Shown: in pieces, positions 43,040 through 57,734 of the stretch
Layout of the letters: each line of letters starts with the position of its first letter
How positions within the stretch are numbered: position 1 is the stretch's first letter
DNA from: Pomacea canaliculata
Lineage: Eukaryota; Mollusca; Gastropoda; Architaenioglossa; Ampullariidae
NCBI RefSeq assembly: GCF_003073045.1
Contig: NC_037591.1
Span: 29,111,319-29,175,318 of the forward strand
Direction: 5' to 3'
Length of the DNA stretch: 64,000 bases
Notes under the pieces: model-generated
Seen by the model: only the letters and a program-made list of their open reading frames with translations
Database searches by the model: none
What the model was told of the DNA's origin: nothing
Position numbers and translations under genes: made by a program

Positions 43040-43127
43040 GTGCCCCAGACGAGACCTGAACCCAGGACAACCAGTTCTCACTGTATTCGTGACAGGCGCT
43101 GATCGTTTGCCCAGCGGACCGCCTGAT
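43040..43127 (-). repeat. tRNA-derived SINE head
   Basis: Minus strand from about 43127: GGCGGTCCGCTGGGCAAACG, GATCAGCGCC, then the B box GGGTTCAGGTCTC (43063-43051). A tRNA-like head. The body past 43040 is not defined. Confidence 0.6.
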
Positions 43128-44886
43128 TGATTGTGTGCAGGTGGTAGGACTGTAACATTCATATTAACAATCGTGACAGACTTCCCTTTATTGTGCGCAT
43201 GACATTCCACAAAGTGTTTAAACACTTCTAGCAATGATCCTAGAGTTTTAGTTGCAGAGTGCTGTGGCAAAAATTAGAAGAGTTGTTTCAGATATTGTTG
43301 TTCATTATTTTCGTCAGGTATTAATTTGCCATATTTTTATTTTTTATCATAATTTTGCTATTTTCTTTTCTTTGGGGTAATGGCCTTAAACTAATCAATC
43401 AATGTAATGGATGAGTGTCTCCCTTGCTGTGTGAGTGAGTGAGAGAGGTTATATAAGAGTAGACATCTCCCTTTTCGCTTCATTCAGATGAGAATCGATT
43501 CCTGGATTCTTCAAATGGACAAATATTTCCTCTACTAGCAATTTTGACGAACTGTCTCTGTTAATTATTATAAAGCTCACATGTTTGCAGGGACAGACCC
43601 CGTGATTGCTGTCAGCGGATAAAGGGTATGTGGACACAGCAACCAACGCGTCAATATCCAGCTAGAATAGCCACATACACGCCACACTAACATGCTTGTG
43701 ACACACCAACAAATGCCGTGTACATCAGTCCATTACAGTTCAGCTAGTGCAGGACACCCCATACCCTTACCCCAGGTTAACATGTGCTTTACTACTATTA
43801 ATAATAATATCATGGAATAATATTATCCAATTCTGACGGTGGTTGCTATAAAATATAATAATGCCAGAAAAACCTGGCTTGAAATTCATGGCTGGCGACC
43901 GTAGAATAATTTTAAAGACATTTGAAGGAGAAGAAGCTAGGACTGAATAAACTTTTAACAAATGTCTTGTGTAGCACTTTAAACCCGCTTAACAGATAAG
44001 CGTTCAGGGTACAAATTGATGTATCTGTAATAACAACACGGATAAAAACAGTATAGAATACAGATGTTCGTTGTAAACTTGGGTCCCGCAAAAGAGAAGG
44101 ATCGCTCGCCAATTCTTTTATACACACACGATAAATGCATACGATGATCAAATTTTATTTAAAGAAAAACAGAATGTCTATGTTGTATACAGCTACATTT
44201 TATCAAGCCTCATGTATATTCAATGGTAATTCTGAATTCGAGTACATGAATATTTTATGGAACATATTTTCCAAAGACAGACAGACTGGCCGACAATGGC
44301 AACGACAAATCTTTATTAATGAGAGGTAAAGTAAGCAAGACATTTACTCCTCGCCCTTTACGGGGGAAGAATAAGCTAATTAATGTACTAAGAACTAAAT
44401 GAATAAGTAGTAATAAAGATAAGGTAAGATATCAAAAGAGAGTGGAAGGTGAATATGTGAAATGGTGGTTAAAACAGATATTTACAAGGGTCCTGAAGTT
44501 GAGGAGGACAGACAGACAAACACACAGACACAATAATGATTTGATTGACGCCTGGACTAAAAACGTCAATCACAGAAGATCCCGTAAAATGAATTTTCTG
44601 ATACTTGAGAGTTCTTCAATTTCGCGCGGAGGAGAAACGTTTGCCCCTTTTTTCCTCCCGTTCTCATCAATCGCGAAAATGCAATAATTTGATTAAAATT
44701 TAAAACAACGCCGTGGCACTCAACGATCTATCAAAATGAGAGATTTGAGCGCGACACCTGTGTCCATGACTTGCCTCGTTGTCGTGCAGCTGAACGTTGA
44801 CATGACGTGTGCTGACGTAACCCAGGCGGTTACACTGACTGGCATGACGTCAGCACGTGCGTCATGTACAGCTGGTCATGTCTGGG
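43128..44886. other. no gene recognised
   Basis: AT-rich; the only notable part is the CRE-rich patch at 44803-44863. Confidence 0.45.
44803..44863. promoter_or_regulatory. cluster of CRE-type sites
   Basis: TGACGTGT (44803), TGACGTAA (44813) and a perfect TGACGTCA (44845-44852), followed by GCACGTGCGTCA. No TATA box or first exon was found on either strand, so a promoter role is unproven. Confidence 0.4.
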
Positions 44887-45027
44887 TTAGACGTTAGTCA
44901 TCCCCCACAGCTGCAGTCTGTGAATATGGGATGGATTTAATACCCCGATATCCGGGTGAAAAGGGTCATCACGTGCATACCAATAGGTCGTAATTGCTTT
45001 GTCCACTTCATGTTCGGACATCTGGAC
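44887..45027 (-). CDS. possible terminal exon, unrecognised
   Basis: After an acceptor-like GGTCCAG an open frame reads MSEHEVDKAITTYWYARDDP, FHPDIGVLNPSHIHRLQLWG, MTNV, stop. The composition (Trp, His, Tyr, balanced charge) looks protein-like, but no upstream exon is identified. It may equally be a short intronless ORF from the ATG. Confidence 0.35.
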   Translation of the reverse strand, partial: VQMSEHEVDKAITTYWYARDDPFHPDIGVLNPSHIHRLQLWGMTNV

Positions 45028-45120
45028 CAGCTCCAACCCAGTAGGTAAGTAAGAAATATGACAGATAGAAACACTGAGCACAAGCCAGAATGTTCTGTCA
45101 TGTGTCTGCGGAACTGGGTA

Positions 45121-45179
<59 letters not shown>
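45121..45179. repeat. (ATT)n microsatellite
   Basis: About 19 ATT units. Confidence 0.95.
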
Positions 45180-45180
<1 letters not shown>

Positions 45181-46181
45181 AGCTATATGACAGCAAAAAA
45201 CTTATTGCGTGCATGCCTCTGTGTGTTTGTGTGTTTGCGCGCCTGTACGTGTCGGTACGTCTCGCATATATTTAAATCTTAAAATTATATATATATTTTA
45301 CATCCTAACCTAGCAAAACTACAAAAATCTTCTAAAAATTATTTTAAAAAATTTAAATGAAACAATTTTTTATATTTATTTTATGAAAACAATTCCCAAA
45401 TGCATGTTCTTTCTCATTTTTGTGACATGTTGGAATGTTTCTGACACATCGGTCCTACACGCAAAGGAAGACATCAATGTGACAGGATTATAGAAATAAA
45501 TAAAGAAATATCTATGCATTCTCGACGGTTCCCATTCTTTATCGGGAAGGAAAATCTGTTATTAAGCCTCACAAGTCAAAAACAGTTGCAGCAAAACATG
45601 CATTTTTATAAGTTAAACACCTTGTTTACAAGTTTGGACAAATCTTGAACTTTGTAAACTACATCTGTGTGTGAACCTGTATTGACCATGATGAAAGCCC
45701 TAGGGGACGGCAGTGTATGTATGGATGTCTGTATGTATCCATGTTTTATACATGCGTTCAGGTATGTCTGTTTGCAAATTTATGTACGTGCATTGTATAA
45801 TTGTGCAGCTATGAAAAAATAGAATAATGTGTGTGTTGGTGTGTGTGCGCGCTTATGTGTTTTATTTCACTTATATACATTTTTGAATCTGTTTTTTAAA
45901 CATTGTACTTGCAAATCAAAGAGAAACGAAGGGGGTAGAGACAAGGACACGGGTGGAAGAAAAGTTCCTCATTAAAGTAAGCAATTATTTTCTCGAAAGT
46001 TAGACTCAGCCAGTTGGTTTACAGCAATACCTAATTCAACTAAAATTCCTTATTCCTATTTTTCCTTCTATCCAGTCACTAGTCGGATTACCGATTTCGT
46101 AGAGAAGAGGACATTATGAAATTATAAACTTATCATTCCTTTGGCCTTATCTTCTGTGAGGACGGCATCGATCCCTTCAGC
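45180..46181. other. no gene recognised
   Basis: AT-rich with short TG runs (45820-45860). Confidence 0.5.
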
Positions 46182-46224
<43 letters not shown>

Positions 46225-46244
46225 TAATAATAATAATAATAATA

Positions 46245-46284
<40 letters not shown>

Positions 46285-46362
46285 CTGTTGTTATTATTAT
46301 TAAGTTCGTGATTTGTATAGTGCATATTCACTCTCGTAAGAAGCGTGTTCTTAGTGCTTAAG
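46182..46362. repeat. (AAT)n tract plus dispersed 3' module
   Basis: AAT run 46182-46284, then a module with GATTTGTATAGTGCATATTC and GTGTTCTTAGTGCTTAAG, a divergent relative of the 61223-61282 repeat. Confidence 0.75.
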
Positions 46363-49300
46363 ACAAGAACAAGACAGGAACAACATACAAAGGGACAGAA
46401 GGATGAACAACATTGCTGATGACAAATAAACGACAAAAATAGAAAATGCAAAAAGGAATCAGGTAACAAGAACTAAGAGTGCCGTGATTCAGCAGAGAAA
46501 GATGAGTATGGAAGGAGCAAAGAAACGGAGAGGACGACTGGGGGAGAGGGGGCTGAAAAAGGAGTAGGATTCCTTTTTTCATTCAGTCCATTCAGTGGAT
46601 ACATTTCTGGGTAGAATGAAAAAGATGTCAACGATATACACAGTTTAAAAAAAACCACCTTGGCGAAACCCAGCAACACTACGTTTCGCAATATTCTATG
46701 CATTCCACGAGCTAACAACGAGAAGAATCACATATTTAAACTTGACGATTTGTATTCAGTTTTAATGGAAATTTTGTGAAAATAAGTGAAAGTATTTGTA
46801 TGGTGCCATGCTAGACCAAGTGCGCTTTATCAACTCCAAATAAATTCAATGAAAGATACTCGTTAGCAGATTTGTAAGACAACCTACAAATGTGTTGTGA
46901 GCTTCTGCAATAATTAATTTTTCTAGTCTGTTGACACAAGTGCAGAAAGTTCGCATGATTCTAACATTTCATTCTTTAAACTCGTATTCTTCCTTCAAGA
47001 TCAGTAGCGTCAGTCAGCTGCTGACTATTAGGACTAGTTTAAGCTAATTACAGCTAATTAATGCTAGTTAGAACTGGTCTCAGAAAGACTTCTGCCGGTG
47101 TCACTCATTGATAGAATCCCCGTCATGTTCACATTCAGTGATTAACCGACTAAAGTTGTTGGCTGATTGTTCACAGCTTGCTCTTTGATAAAAAGTTAAT
47201 CCACCCTTCCAATCCAAGCTTCTCCCAATTTTTATACCTGCGTTCCCTGCAATTCCTATTTCTGATGCCCCGCCTCAGGTGAAGTGTCAGGAAAAATCAA
47301 AATCTCGTTACTCAAACGAGATTTCCGCTTTCCTCTTGACAAGCTTCAACACGAGAAAGGACATACGAGTATGAGTCACAGAAAACATGTTCAATGTCCT
47401 TAAACAGTACCTTCCTTTTTCCGACTTTAACCCTCCTGCCACACCGGCTCTCTATTCAATATATTCGCACGCACGAACAAACAAACGCTTGTGTTTCTAT
47501 GCTTGCATGTAGCATTTTCTCCAACCTATACTTCTAATAACTTCTAAACCTTCTAATAGTTAAAGGAGATAGTATGCAAAATGGTAGCAGGTCGGAAATC
47601 TCTGAGTAGAAAATGTTCAATATATGAGAGAGGGCAAAGTTCACTTCCCATTCATTTCATCCTCTCCTTACCACATTTTTCAGGAAGGTAGGAGGGAAAA
47701 TGTCGGAAGCCATATTGGGTTGTCAGCGATCAACACACAAACAAGATCGCTGGATGACAAACGGCGGGTATGGATGACAACATTTTTTATGAGCGAGTTC
47801 ATTGAGTTGACTTAGTTCTCTAGCCCACTCCTTCCAAAAAACAAATGAGTGGGTCTGTGTTTCCAATTATCTCACACCTTAATGAAACAAGATTCTTTTG
47901 CGGAGTAAAATGAAGGCAATCTGCACAACCTGCCCTCAACACGGTTGAGTTTTGCTGCTTCTGTAGTATATCATGATTTAAAATATGTAAGACACTACTT
48001 TTTATGAATTTATATTCTTTCTGCATATATACACATTGTATGTGTTGATTTTATATTGATAAATTATTGGACAGGATGAGGTGAGGCAGGTGTATTAACG
48101 AAATAAAAGTTTACTAAGAAAGTGTACAAATGTACATAAAATGTGTTTTAGCAAGTAAGGAGTACATACTTGAAAGGGAAACACAACAGTTTCAGAGTCG
48201 TTTTACTGTAATGTTCTTCTGGTCTTGCATCTCTGGGATAGCTGCATGACTTGAACACAGTCTATAAAGCTTCCTTTCGTATCTGCAGTCAGTGACAGAT
48301 GCCAGCATGTTACTGGAAGTCGTCTACATCATCGCCTAAATTTATGTATCAACAATTTATCTTTCATATCTTTCCCTCGAGAATGTGTGTGTGTGTGTGT
48401 TTGTTTAAGACTAATTGTAAACGACAGAAGATTACATTAGCTAATTTATTTACAAATGTGCCTCTTATCTTGCCATCATCTTGCTCATTCAAACAAACAA
48501 ACAAAAAAAAAAAAACAACAAAAAAAAAAAACAACAACAACAAAAAAGATTAATGCAGAAAAGTATAAAGAAATTATCTCTCGAGCATTTTGTTTATTAC
48601 AAAACACAAATCTTAAATTCAAACACCGACTGAAAAACTTTGCGCACTTGCATATTGCGATGGACATAAGCCCAAGAGATTATCAGTTACATTGTAACTG
48701 TTCTTCGCAGATTCTTCGTGATTTAAAGAGAGAAGAAATTCTTATTTTCCCTCACCCTCCGCCCATATCCCCTCCACATCACATGAGACATTATACATTT
48801 TGTACTCAACCAGCTGTCAAGACAGTCCCAAGACATTAGCACCAAAAACAGCTTCCTGGACATAGTAGTCATCTACATCGTTCTTTTACAAATGAATCAT
48901 CGTGCTAAAATATATCTTTCAAGAGCTTATAGCAAAGTAATGACATCCTCAGAGACTATCGAATGGAACTCATTTAGACAAGCAATATTATTTCTGTACT
49001 TTTTTATATTCTTGCTGGATATAGACAGTAATGTTCAACCCGTCTTTAACTTGTGCACTTACTGTTACACTTGTACAATATCCTTCACTAGCCTCATGTT
49101 TTGTATTTGGGCAATGTTCTGTCATTTTTCGCTTGGTCTGGCACTTCTGTGCTCGGCCCTCACCTTCTGCAATTGTTCAGTCTGTGGTGTCTGGCATCTC
49201 AGCTCCCAGCTGCCCTTATGATGTCTTACACTTCCCGAATTTACATAGCCTGGGACTCAGTCTGGCCTTTTAGCTTCTTTATATTCCTCACTTCCCGACA

Positions 49301-52300
49301 CCTGCTTCCGACCTCCACCCGTTGATAAATTGTCTTTGACGCCGCGCCCACCCTGACCCTGACTGTGCAGCACTGGTCCAGCGTAGTCTTCACTTACTTC
49401 CCTGTCCACACCACGAGGCTTCCATTACCTTGCCATCATTATCTCCTCTTTTGTCACGAATGTCTTCTTTAATGGTTGACAGAAGGCGATAATGGCGGTC
49501 AAGTTGTGAGAAGCAGCCGCTCTCTGTCTGTGTTTCTTTCTGTTCCTGTTTCTCTCTCTCTGTTTTTGTTTTTTTTTTATGATCCCATGATTGGAGTCGA
49601 ACCACATGTTGGTGTGTTCTCACAGTTAACACAAACAGAGACCCAGCTCAAAAGAAAGCAAGAGTCCATTTTCCCAACTGTCTTGTAAAATGTTTTCTTG
49701 TTATGCCATAAATATTCCGTGTCCCCAAGTGCTACGATTTATGAAAACTTCTTCGCTTCAAAAACATTTTGAAAGGAAGGGTGGGTAGAGGGACGGGTGT
49801 TTAGTGTCTCTTGCACTTAAAAGCGAAACAAAGCTGAGGGGATGGCGACAATAAATCCTTGCATTAAAAAGGTATTCTCAACAGCAATCTGAAAGAAACA
49901 TCGAGAAGACAGAATTATAGCCTTATGAACGCAGATGCGTTCTTTTGTGCTACAGCGATACACAAACACGAAAGGTTGCTGCTTGCTCCGACAATGGCGT
50001 GAAGATCGGGTGACACCCGTTGAGCTCTTTAAGCGAGCTTACAAAGATCTTTCACCCACAGAATCAGAGTCTAGACAGACAGACCGACGAACGGACGGAC
50101 AGAGTATTCGTCACAATCTAAAGTTTTCGGCCATGATGACATTTTTTTCGGCCGATAACCATCTGATATCTGAAAACTATGGTTGTCCAGGCTGGCCAGT
50201 ATCCAAGAAACTTTGTGAATCCCTAACTGTGTTTCTGTATTTAGTAACAGTCATGCGGACTCCTGTACACATTACTGTCGATGACAATGGTATGCAGCTT
50301 ACCTCTGGCAGTGTATGAAATTGTCTGGCACTTAAACTAATCGGCGATAAAACGTTGCGGCGCATGTGCAGAGAGATCTGTTTCAGTTCGCAGCTCCTCT
50401 CTCCTCCCCCTTACAAGAATCATAATTCTCGTAATACTCGAATTATGCCCCCTACCATTACCTCCCCTGTGTGGCGCAGATGCAATCGGTCCATCACTTC
50501 ACGGCTTTTTTTAAACTGCAAGCAATTAATAATATTCCGATACTAACAATTATCAGGATACTTTTCTGCAGAAAGATTTTAACCAGCGGCTTCAAACTTC
50601 TCCTATAAACTTTTTTAGGCAGAAGCTTTGGAGTTGACATCGTCCTCGTGAACTCAAGACATCGACACCTTCACACAAGCCGCCGCTCACTTGGGTGCTA
50701 AGCGGTCGTTTCCTTGGTGGTGACAGGAAAGGGAAACAACTATCACGGTGCAAGCGGAAGCTGGTGAGAAGGCTGTGGCGAAGGGGGAGAGAATTAACCG
50801 AGTCCATGCCATCAGAAAAGAAAAACATTATTAGGAACACAGTGTTTTGGCGGATTGCAAATTACACTATCTTCTAGCGGAGAAAAGGCCTGGTGACAGC
50901 CCAAAGGGGCAACTGTAGGTGAAGGCAATGACAAACGGGGTTTCTGGTTCTCGTTTTTCCAATGTTATTCGCTCTAACCTTATTTTGCGATTGCTTAAGA
51001 GGCGCAAGTTAAATTGCAACGAATGACACAGGAATGAAAGAAAGAAATGATGGAGAAAGGACGAAAAGAAGGGAAAAAGAAAAGAAAAGCGGAAAAAAAA
51101 ACCAAAGAGGAGTTAATGACAACATAATAGATAAACGAAGAGAACCAACGATTATTTGACACACAGAGCTATCGAGGAAGAATTAAAAGAAAAAGAAAGA
51201 AACAACAGATTCAGTCTATATAACCTATAGGTTCCCTATATTTCCCAAGATGTTGTATTTAAGTTAAGTATTCTGAGAAAAAGTTTATACATCCTATTCA
51301 AAAAAAAAAAAAAGAAAAAAAGAAAAAAAAAGAAATAAGAAATCCAGTTTTTGAGTATCCTGCGAACTGTCACCATTTTTGGGGCTCTCCGTCTCTCGGC
51401 TTTGTTCCCACAGGGAGCACTTGATATTTCTACTAATCAGTCGGGTCAGGGCTCGGATGTTTCTACCCCTCAAGCTCTTGCACCTTTTTTTAGACTATTA
51501 CAGTGATGATGACAGAAATATGAGAGAGTTTGACAGTGTGGGATGTTTGTTGGCATACGAGCGCTCACCCGAACCCACGGGACCTGTCGACAGAAAACAA
51601 GATCAAGACTGCGTGCACAATACTTCACATGCAAAGGCAGAATCACAGTCTTATTTGTTTTTTTTTTAATGTACGCTGCTGGTCAGTGTTCACGAGAGAT
51701 TTACAGACATGAGATGGAATCCAGCGAGACAGATGAATTGCCTACACAACCTACAAAAAATAATCATTGACTTATAGGATTGTCTGAAGTTTTTGTCTCC
51801 TTTCTGTCATCCTCAAAGAACTCGAGAGAAGGACTTTTTTGTAATCATTAGGTGAGGCTCAGCGCAAATACTATTTCCCCAATATCTCAAGAGACAAGCC
51901 CCCAACTATCCCCATGCACATAAAAACGCCAACAGTTTAGACGACAGGATTGTGAACAGATTCGTTGTCAAGGGCTTGGTCAGTTGGGAGACCTGAGATT
52001 GTCTGTTATTTGTTTCTGAGTACGAGCTAAGAAAAAGCTTTCGCTTGCATTCCAGACTTAATTATGTCTGATTTTCAATAGTTTTCTCATTTTGCTTTAG
52101 CAACCTTAGAGTTCTACGTTTTACTTTTATCTAATTAGGTATCTATATTGCGCGTGGTCGTATTAATATCCCCTTCCTTTTCTATCTTTAATGCCGATAT
52201 GTTTTTCTTTAGTTATGGTCATTAGTACGTACAATGAGGACATACAGAGGGCAAAGGGGTTACATGCAATGGCATCAGACAAACAACAACTGAGAACATC

Positions 52301-54044
52301 GCCCCATGGCTATGGCAGGCCGCTAGCAGAACACTACGTGCTGAACACGGTCTGAAGACGTGAGAGACAGAGCAGCGTTTAGGGAAGCGCCAGCAAGAAA
52401 ACAATGGTTTCTTAATCCACAGGAACAACATAACTTGGTGCCAAATGGGGGACAAGAGGTGGACAGTCTCCCACAGAGAGATTGAGAGGCTGACAGCTCG
52501 TCCTCATGAAAGCAAAGTCATCAAAAGTATTGTTGTTGTTGTTTTGGTGTTTCTATTATTTAGTTTTATTTTGAAGGTGATGATTTTTTTTTGCAGCCTT
52601 ATCAGAGATGTGGAGAAGGAATGGCTTTCGTGATAATGTACAAGAGTCGTTGCTGTTTGCAAAATAAACAACACAAAAATATTACAAAACTTTGAATTTA
52701 TATTTACTGGGATGTCATGTGGACGACCAAGGTCCAGTTTTATGTGACACGGTCAGTTCATGAGCAGTCTGTGAGCTGATAAAGGCGATAAGATGTTAAT
52801 GAAATAATATTTAATAATAGTTTTTACATCCTGAGATGTTAGTCATTAGGGAAATCCCTGCAAGTGTCAATACTTGAACAGATTAAATTATCTACAAGGT
52901 GTAGCAACTGTTCTCTATCCTCTGTGACACTTATGATAACATTAGAAACCCTTGAAAGCTCCCGAAAGCTTTCGTTATTCATGGGCAGCTGTCTTACAGG
53001 AATCTTGAGATTTCATTACTGCCATCCTTCGCCAGCTTGCCCGTTGGGAATTCTTTTGATTTTACTTTGAAACAAAGGCTCTGCCTCCTATTTTCACATG
53101 CATTGTTTATCTGATCCGTACATCGGATAACTTTCTTCCCTCGCTCCCACGTCATGACGACCTCAAAATAATTTTCTCCTTTACGAAATTTAATTGTCTT
53201 TCTTTGTTTGTTCGCACTCCTTTCTTTCTTTTATTATTAGGTGTTGGGTAATTAGGGACAGGAAGGTTCTTTCTTTTCACTCTTCTCTGATAGTGCACGG
53301 AGGTTTCTCGCCTGCTAAGAAATAAAGCCAATGGTCGAGGCTGTGGCCTCATTTTGTTGAAAAAATGCTTGTGTCTTATTGAAAACAAGATATGGACGAG
53401 GCAGCAGTTCAGAGAACGAACATCAAGATCGTAAGCCATGAAGGTGACTGGTGAGAACGCTTGGCTGTTCACAGATCGACCATCTAGAAGTAAACTGCCA
53501 TGTCGTCTGCTCGGCTGCTGCTCCACAGTTTTGTAATAATTAGAAACTTGGGGAGGTATAAAGTGCAGTTATCTTTCCCTGAGCGGTCATTCCGGCTGGA
53601 AACGAGATGCACTGGCAGGCGATAACATTTTACGACTTTTTTTTTTCCACCTTCCGTCCTCCGGTCGCCCACACTCCATCTCTCTTTCTCTGCTTACTCT
53701 TTAGCGAGAGAGAGAGGATGTGAGGAAGCGACTAGTAAAGAGAATGTTTCTACGAGACGTGTTGCTGCTTATCACCACAGCATCTCTTACTGAACTCAAA
53801 GAGCTGTTCATGTTTTTGTTAATTTTGTTAAGGATCCGGTTAAGTTCCATACAAGCAGCTGGTCTCAAACGGACACGACCGCGCTCAAACTCTGGACTTT
53901 GTCATATGTGTCAAGTTTATGAATGCATAAACCTTGCAAGACAACACAAGTAATTATAATTTGATTTTAATGACTTTAAACAGGACGTTAAAGAGGTGGG
54001 ACGGGAAGCCAGTCAGAAAAAACAACAGCCACCAGAAGAGAAAA
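46363..54044. other. long gene-poor stretch
   Basis: Only short, shadow-like ORFs. A/T- and T/C-rich runs (48490-48546, 51300-51340), a short TG run (48384-48401) and GTT repeats (52529-52543). I found no exon pair with matching phase, no promoter and no RNA gene on either strand. Probably intergenic or a long intron. Confidence 0.5.
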
Positions 54045-54100
54045 AAATGCGTTTCCAGGATGAGATCTGAACACAGGATGACAGATTCTTACTGATGGTT
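54045..54100 (-). repeat. SINE remnant (B-box region)
   Basis: Minus strand CATCCTGTGTTCAGATCTCA resembles the B-box surroundings of the SINEs at 3486 and 43051. The head and tail are not evident. Confidence 0.35.
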
Positions 54101-57100
54101 TGAAAGAAAAAGGAAAAGAAGAAAAAAGGATAAAATATTGAATAGATAAACAGCTAGAAGGAAAGAGAAAGAGAGATAAATGGTGAGAAGGAAGAAAGCA
54201 TTGCGATAAATTAATCGAAACACAGAAGAAATGTTGCAAGCCAAAAGGAATTTATGGAAATATGAAAAAGAGAATTTGACCGTAAGTGCACAGGCAAGAG
54301 AGAAAAAGCTAAGAGTGCTGAGAAGATTTATGAGTAAACAGGATCAAGGCCTATTCTTTTATTTGCTGCAAACAATGATAGAAAACAAATGCAATACATT
54401 ACACAAACTTAGGTTTCATTGGGGCCAAAGAGCGAAGTCGCATTCCTTCAAGTAACAGTCAAAAGGCTGTTACACTTTTAATTTTTATTTGTCTGTTTCT
54501 CTTTTCTTTTTTGTAAGTGAAATGAAGGCGTTAATGAGTGATGATTGCGACAAAACAAAATCTTCATAAGCAGTGGTAATGTTTCAATAATTCAATATAT
54601 TTTTGTGATAATTTAATCAACTTCCTGTTTCAGACTATAAGTTTACTCCTCGGGCATCGTCCGAATTGTGAGGTCGGCTTTAGTCAGACTGTGTGAAGAC
54701 AGCCTCATCTACTCGACATCCACACAGCATTAATGAAATTGGAGAAATCTTTAGCTATCGCTCACATTGACCAGAAATCATAAAAAAACTTAACAAGAAC
54801 TAAATATGAAAAGAGATTTGCAGTAAAAATATCCTTTCAGTTAATCAAAATCTCGTGTGAAAAAAAAAAGAAAGCAAAGATTGATTTTGATTTGTCTGGG
54901 GTTTCAATACTTTTTACATCGCCGAACCTTACCGAATTTGACAGGATTGTTGAAAATATCAAAATTGTCAAGTAAATTCTTTACCTTTTAGTAGGAGGCA
55001 AACACCAGGTGCTAATTTCCACACAGAAAGGACATTTCAACCGGAGTGTCAATCCCGAATATCGTTTACAAGTAGATAACGTGGAGTAAGGAAAGCGATC
55101 TGTCTTGATGACCAAATGGAAATAAAAAAAGACACAATCATCAATAGAATCAGAAAGAAAGATGATACAATCTACAGAAATGAGAAAGAAAGAATAGAAA
55201 AGGATTAGAAAATAAAAGACGGAGAAGAGTCCCCAGAGCAGAGCTGTAGGATGTGGAGGCAGGACTTGGACACAAAGACATACAGTACCTCGAGTACTTA
55301 ATTCTGATGACAAGGCGCAGGCGATAACTCGCAAACAAAGTTAGTCCCCCTAAATCGCATCCAAATCGATTGCTGAGGATGGAACACGTTGCCCTAGGCT
55401 TTACTAAACGGCTGTTCATGAATAATTTCTCGGCCTTATAAACCTGACTATGGGACATCGACTAATTCTGGGCGGACTCTTCGGCAAACAGAAATTTCTA
55501 CTCTTTCTCTCTTTCAATCGTCGCGCGCAGCTCCACGTGTGTTTGCTTTTCATAAAACATTTCCAGCCCATTTCCAGCGCGCATATATGTTTAGTATTTA
55601 TTTTTCATTTTGTGTGTCATTCATTGTCCATTATGCAAGAGAAACGGACGGTGTCCATCTAGGATCAACCCAACAATAGTTTGATTTCCGCTACAGCTGC
55701 AGTCCTCCATCCTCCAACCTCCCCACCTTGTTGATGATTTGTTTGATATATTAGTCACCTTCTTTAAGACTTACGTAAGCCGGGAAGCCATGTTGGTGAC
55801 CGGACTTCCGGCTGAATCGCACGCTTGCGCACTACTCAGGTCTTTGCGCCCTCCCCCTATTTCCTCTCAATCTGTTTCCAAAATAATAAATTGGATAGAT
55901 GTCAAATATTCTCTCTGCCACTTCATACTAGATTATTTCACCTCAGATGATTGCGTGAAATCTCGTTATTTTTCTGTCCCGCGGTAAGTTGTTGGCGGTC
56001 GACACGAGTCTGCTCACCCAAGCGTCCACTCTCGCCAGACAAAGAAAGGACAAACGATTTCTCATATTCATATTCTGTCATTTCACTGCATTTCCTGTCC
56101 AAAGTTTTAGTACGATTATCATACTACAAAAGAATGTAGTGGTAACACTTCCGACATGTAACGGTAACCCGTAACCAAAATAAGTTGACACTTTGTGTAC
56201 TCACCTTACCTACTTCCTCCTTTTTTCTCATGTTCTGCCTCACTGCCTTCAGTTTATTCCAGCTCAGCTGCAACGATTTTTCTTTAAAAGAGAACCTTTC
56301 AGTACCTCGAAAGATACTACTCTCGGAATTAAAGACGAAAACTACGCAATTTCTTATTTACCAAATAAGATTGTATTTATCCGTGCCTGCTCCACGTTTG
56401 AAAAAGAACACACAGAAAGCAAGAACCTCCCCTCAGAAAGATTGGGAAAGCAAACAAAGGAAAAACATAATAATTCTCATTATCAAGGAACTGGCATTAA
56501 ATGCATTACACGACATCAGGACCTATCTTTGAGGACCAGCAACACGCAATCCCTTTGTTTGTGGCACGACAGGGGTAGTGTTTGTGAAAATGAAGAATTT
56601 TGTTTGTTGTCCTCATGACCGTGCCGTAGACGACAACATCGTGATACAAGACTGGGAGGAAAATGGTGGAAGGCTTGCAACGGCCGGTCCTTGGGGTGAA
56701 ACATTAACCTTTGTACCGGACAAACCAGTCTGTGTGTTTTTGACAAAGACATTCCCTTTTTCTCCTTCTGACCCACTCTCTTCATTTTATTGACCTTCTA
56801 TATAAAGTCCTTTTTTCGTCTGTTCCTGATGCTTCCTCCTCTACTTCATCGTCTGCCTCGATACTTCCTCATCTGTTTCTTCCTCTCCTTCTCTATCTTC
56901 TCCTCTCTTGCCGACTCAAAGCCATTTAAAGATCGTGAAGAATAAATCTGACCAGTATTTTAAACAGGAAGTTTTTTTTCCCTTGCAAAAAACGTTTATT
57001 AAATCAAATAAAAATGTTGGAGACAGATAAGCAAACTAATATTGTGTTCTTGGAGGATCAACTTTCAGGAGAAATCCATTTTTTAGCGTATGCAAACTTG

Positions 57101-57730
57101 TTTGATGAAAGCCTTATAAAAATTTAACCAAGAAGTAGATAGCTTGACTTTCGAACTCTCGTGAATACGTGACTGTATATTTAACAAAATGCGTGATTTT
57201 TATTCTCGGTGAATTCAATTTTTAAAGGAATTTTAAAGATGCAAGTGTTTATCGGAAACTGAGAATTCTATATTTCGTTGACTTGATTCTTTTTCCTGTC
57301 AGACTCCATCATTCTTTTCGATACCTCCCATTTTCTCTTTTCTCTCCCGTGTCCGTTCCTTTTCATCGCCCTCCCCTTAGGGCAAATCAAGAAATTTAAT
57401 TCTTTCTCCATTTTACGACAAAAACTTCAACTGTGAAGGTAATTTACATAAAATAAAGACATGAAATTTGCGGCCCTATGCTCCTCACAGGAGCAACAAG
57501 GAATAAGCTAAATAAAGACACGAAAAAAAAAAAGAACAAAAATACAGGATCTCCTTTACCGTTCCTCGCATCACAACATTTTTTTGTTGTTGATTCAGTT
57601 CAGTCTTCAGTCGGCTACGCCAAGACCTCACACGAGCATATAGTTACACGTTTTCTGCTGCTTACAACTGTAGAAATACCCGACTTCCATGACATTCCAC
57701 CAATAAAACTCTAGAACCCAATCACACGCT
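54101..57730. other. no gene recognised
   Basis: Short overlapping ORFs in several frames, none with splice or family support. Confidence 0.45.
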
Positions 57731-57734
57731 ACAT

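Noticed and set aside
49570..49632. tRNA-like GGAGTCGAACC sequence
   Set aside because: B-box-like match only; no A box or cloverleaf could be formed by eye.
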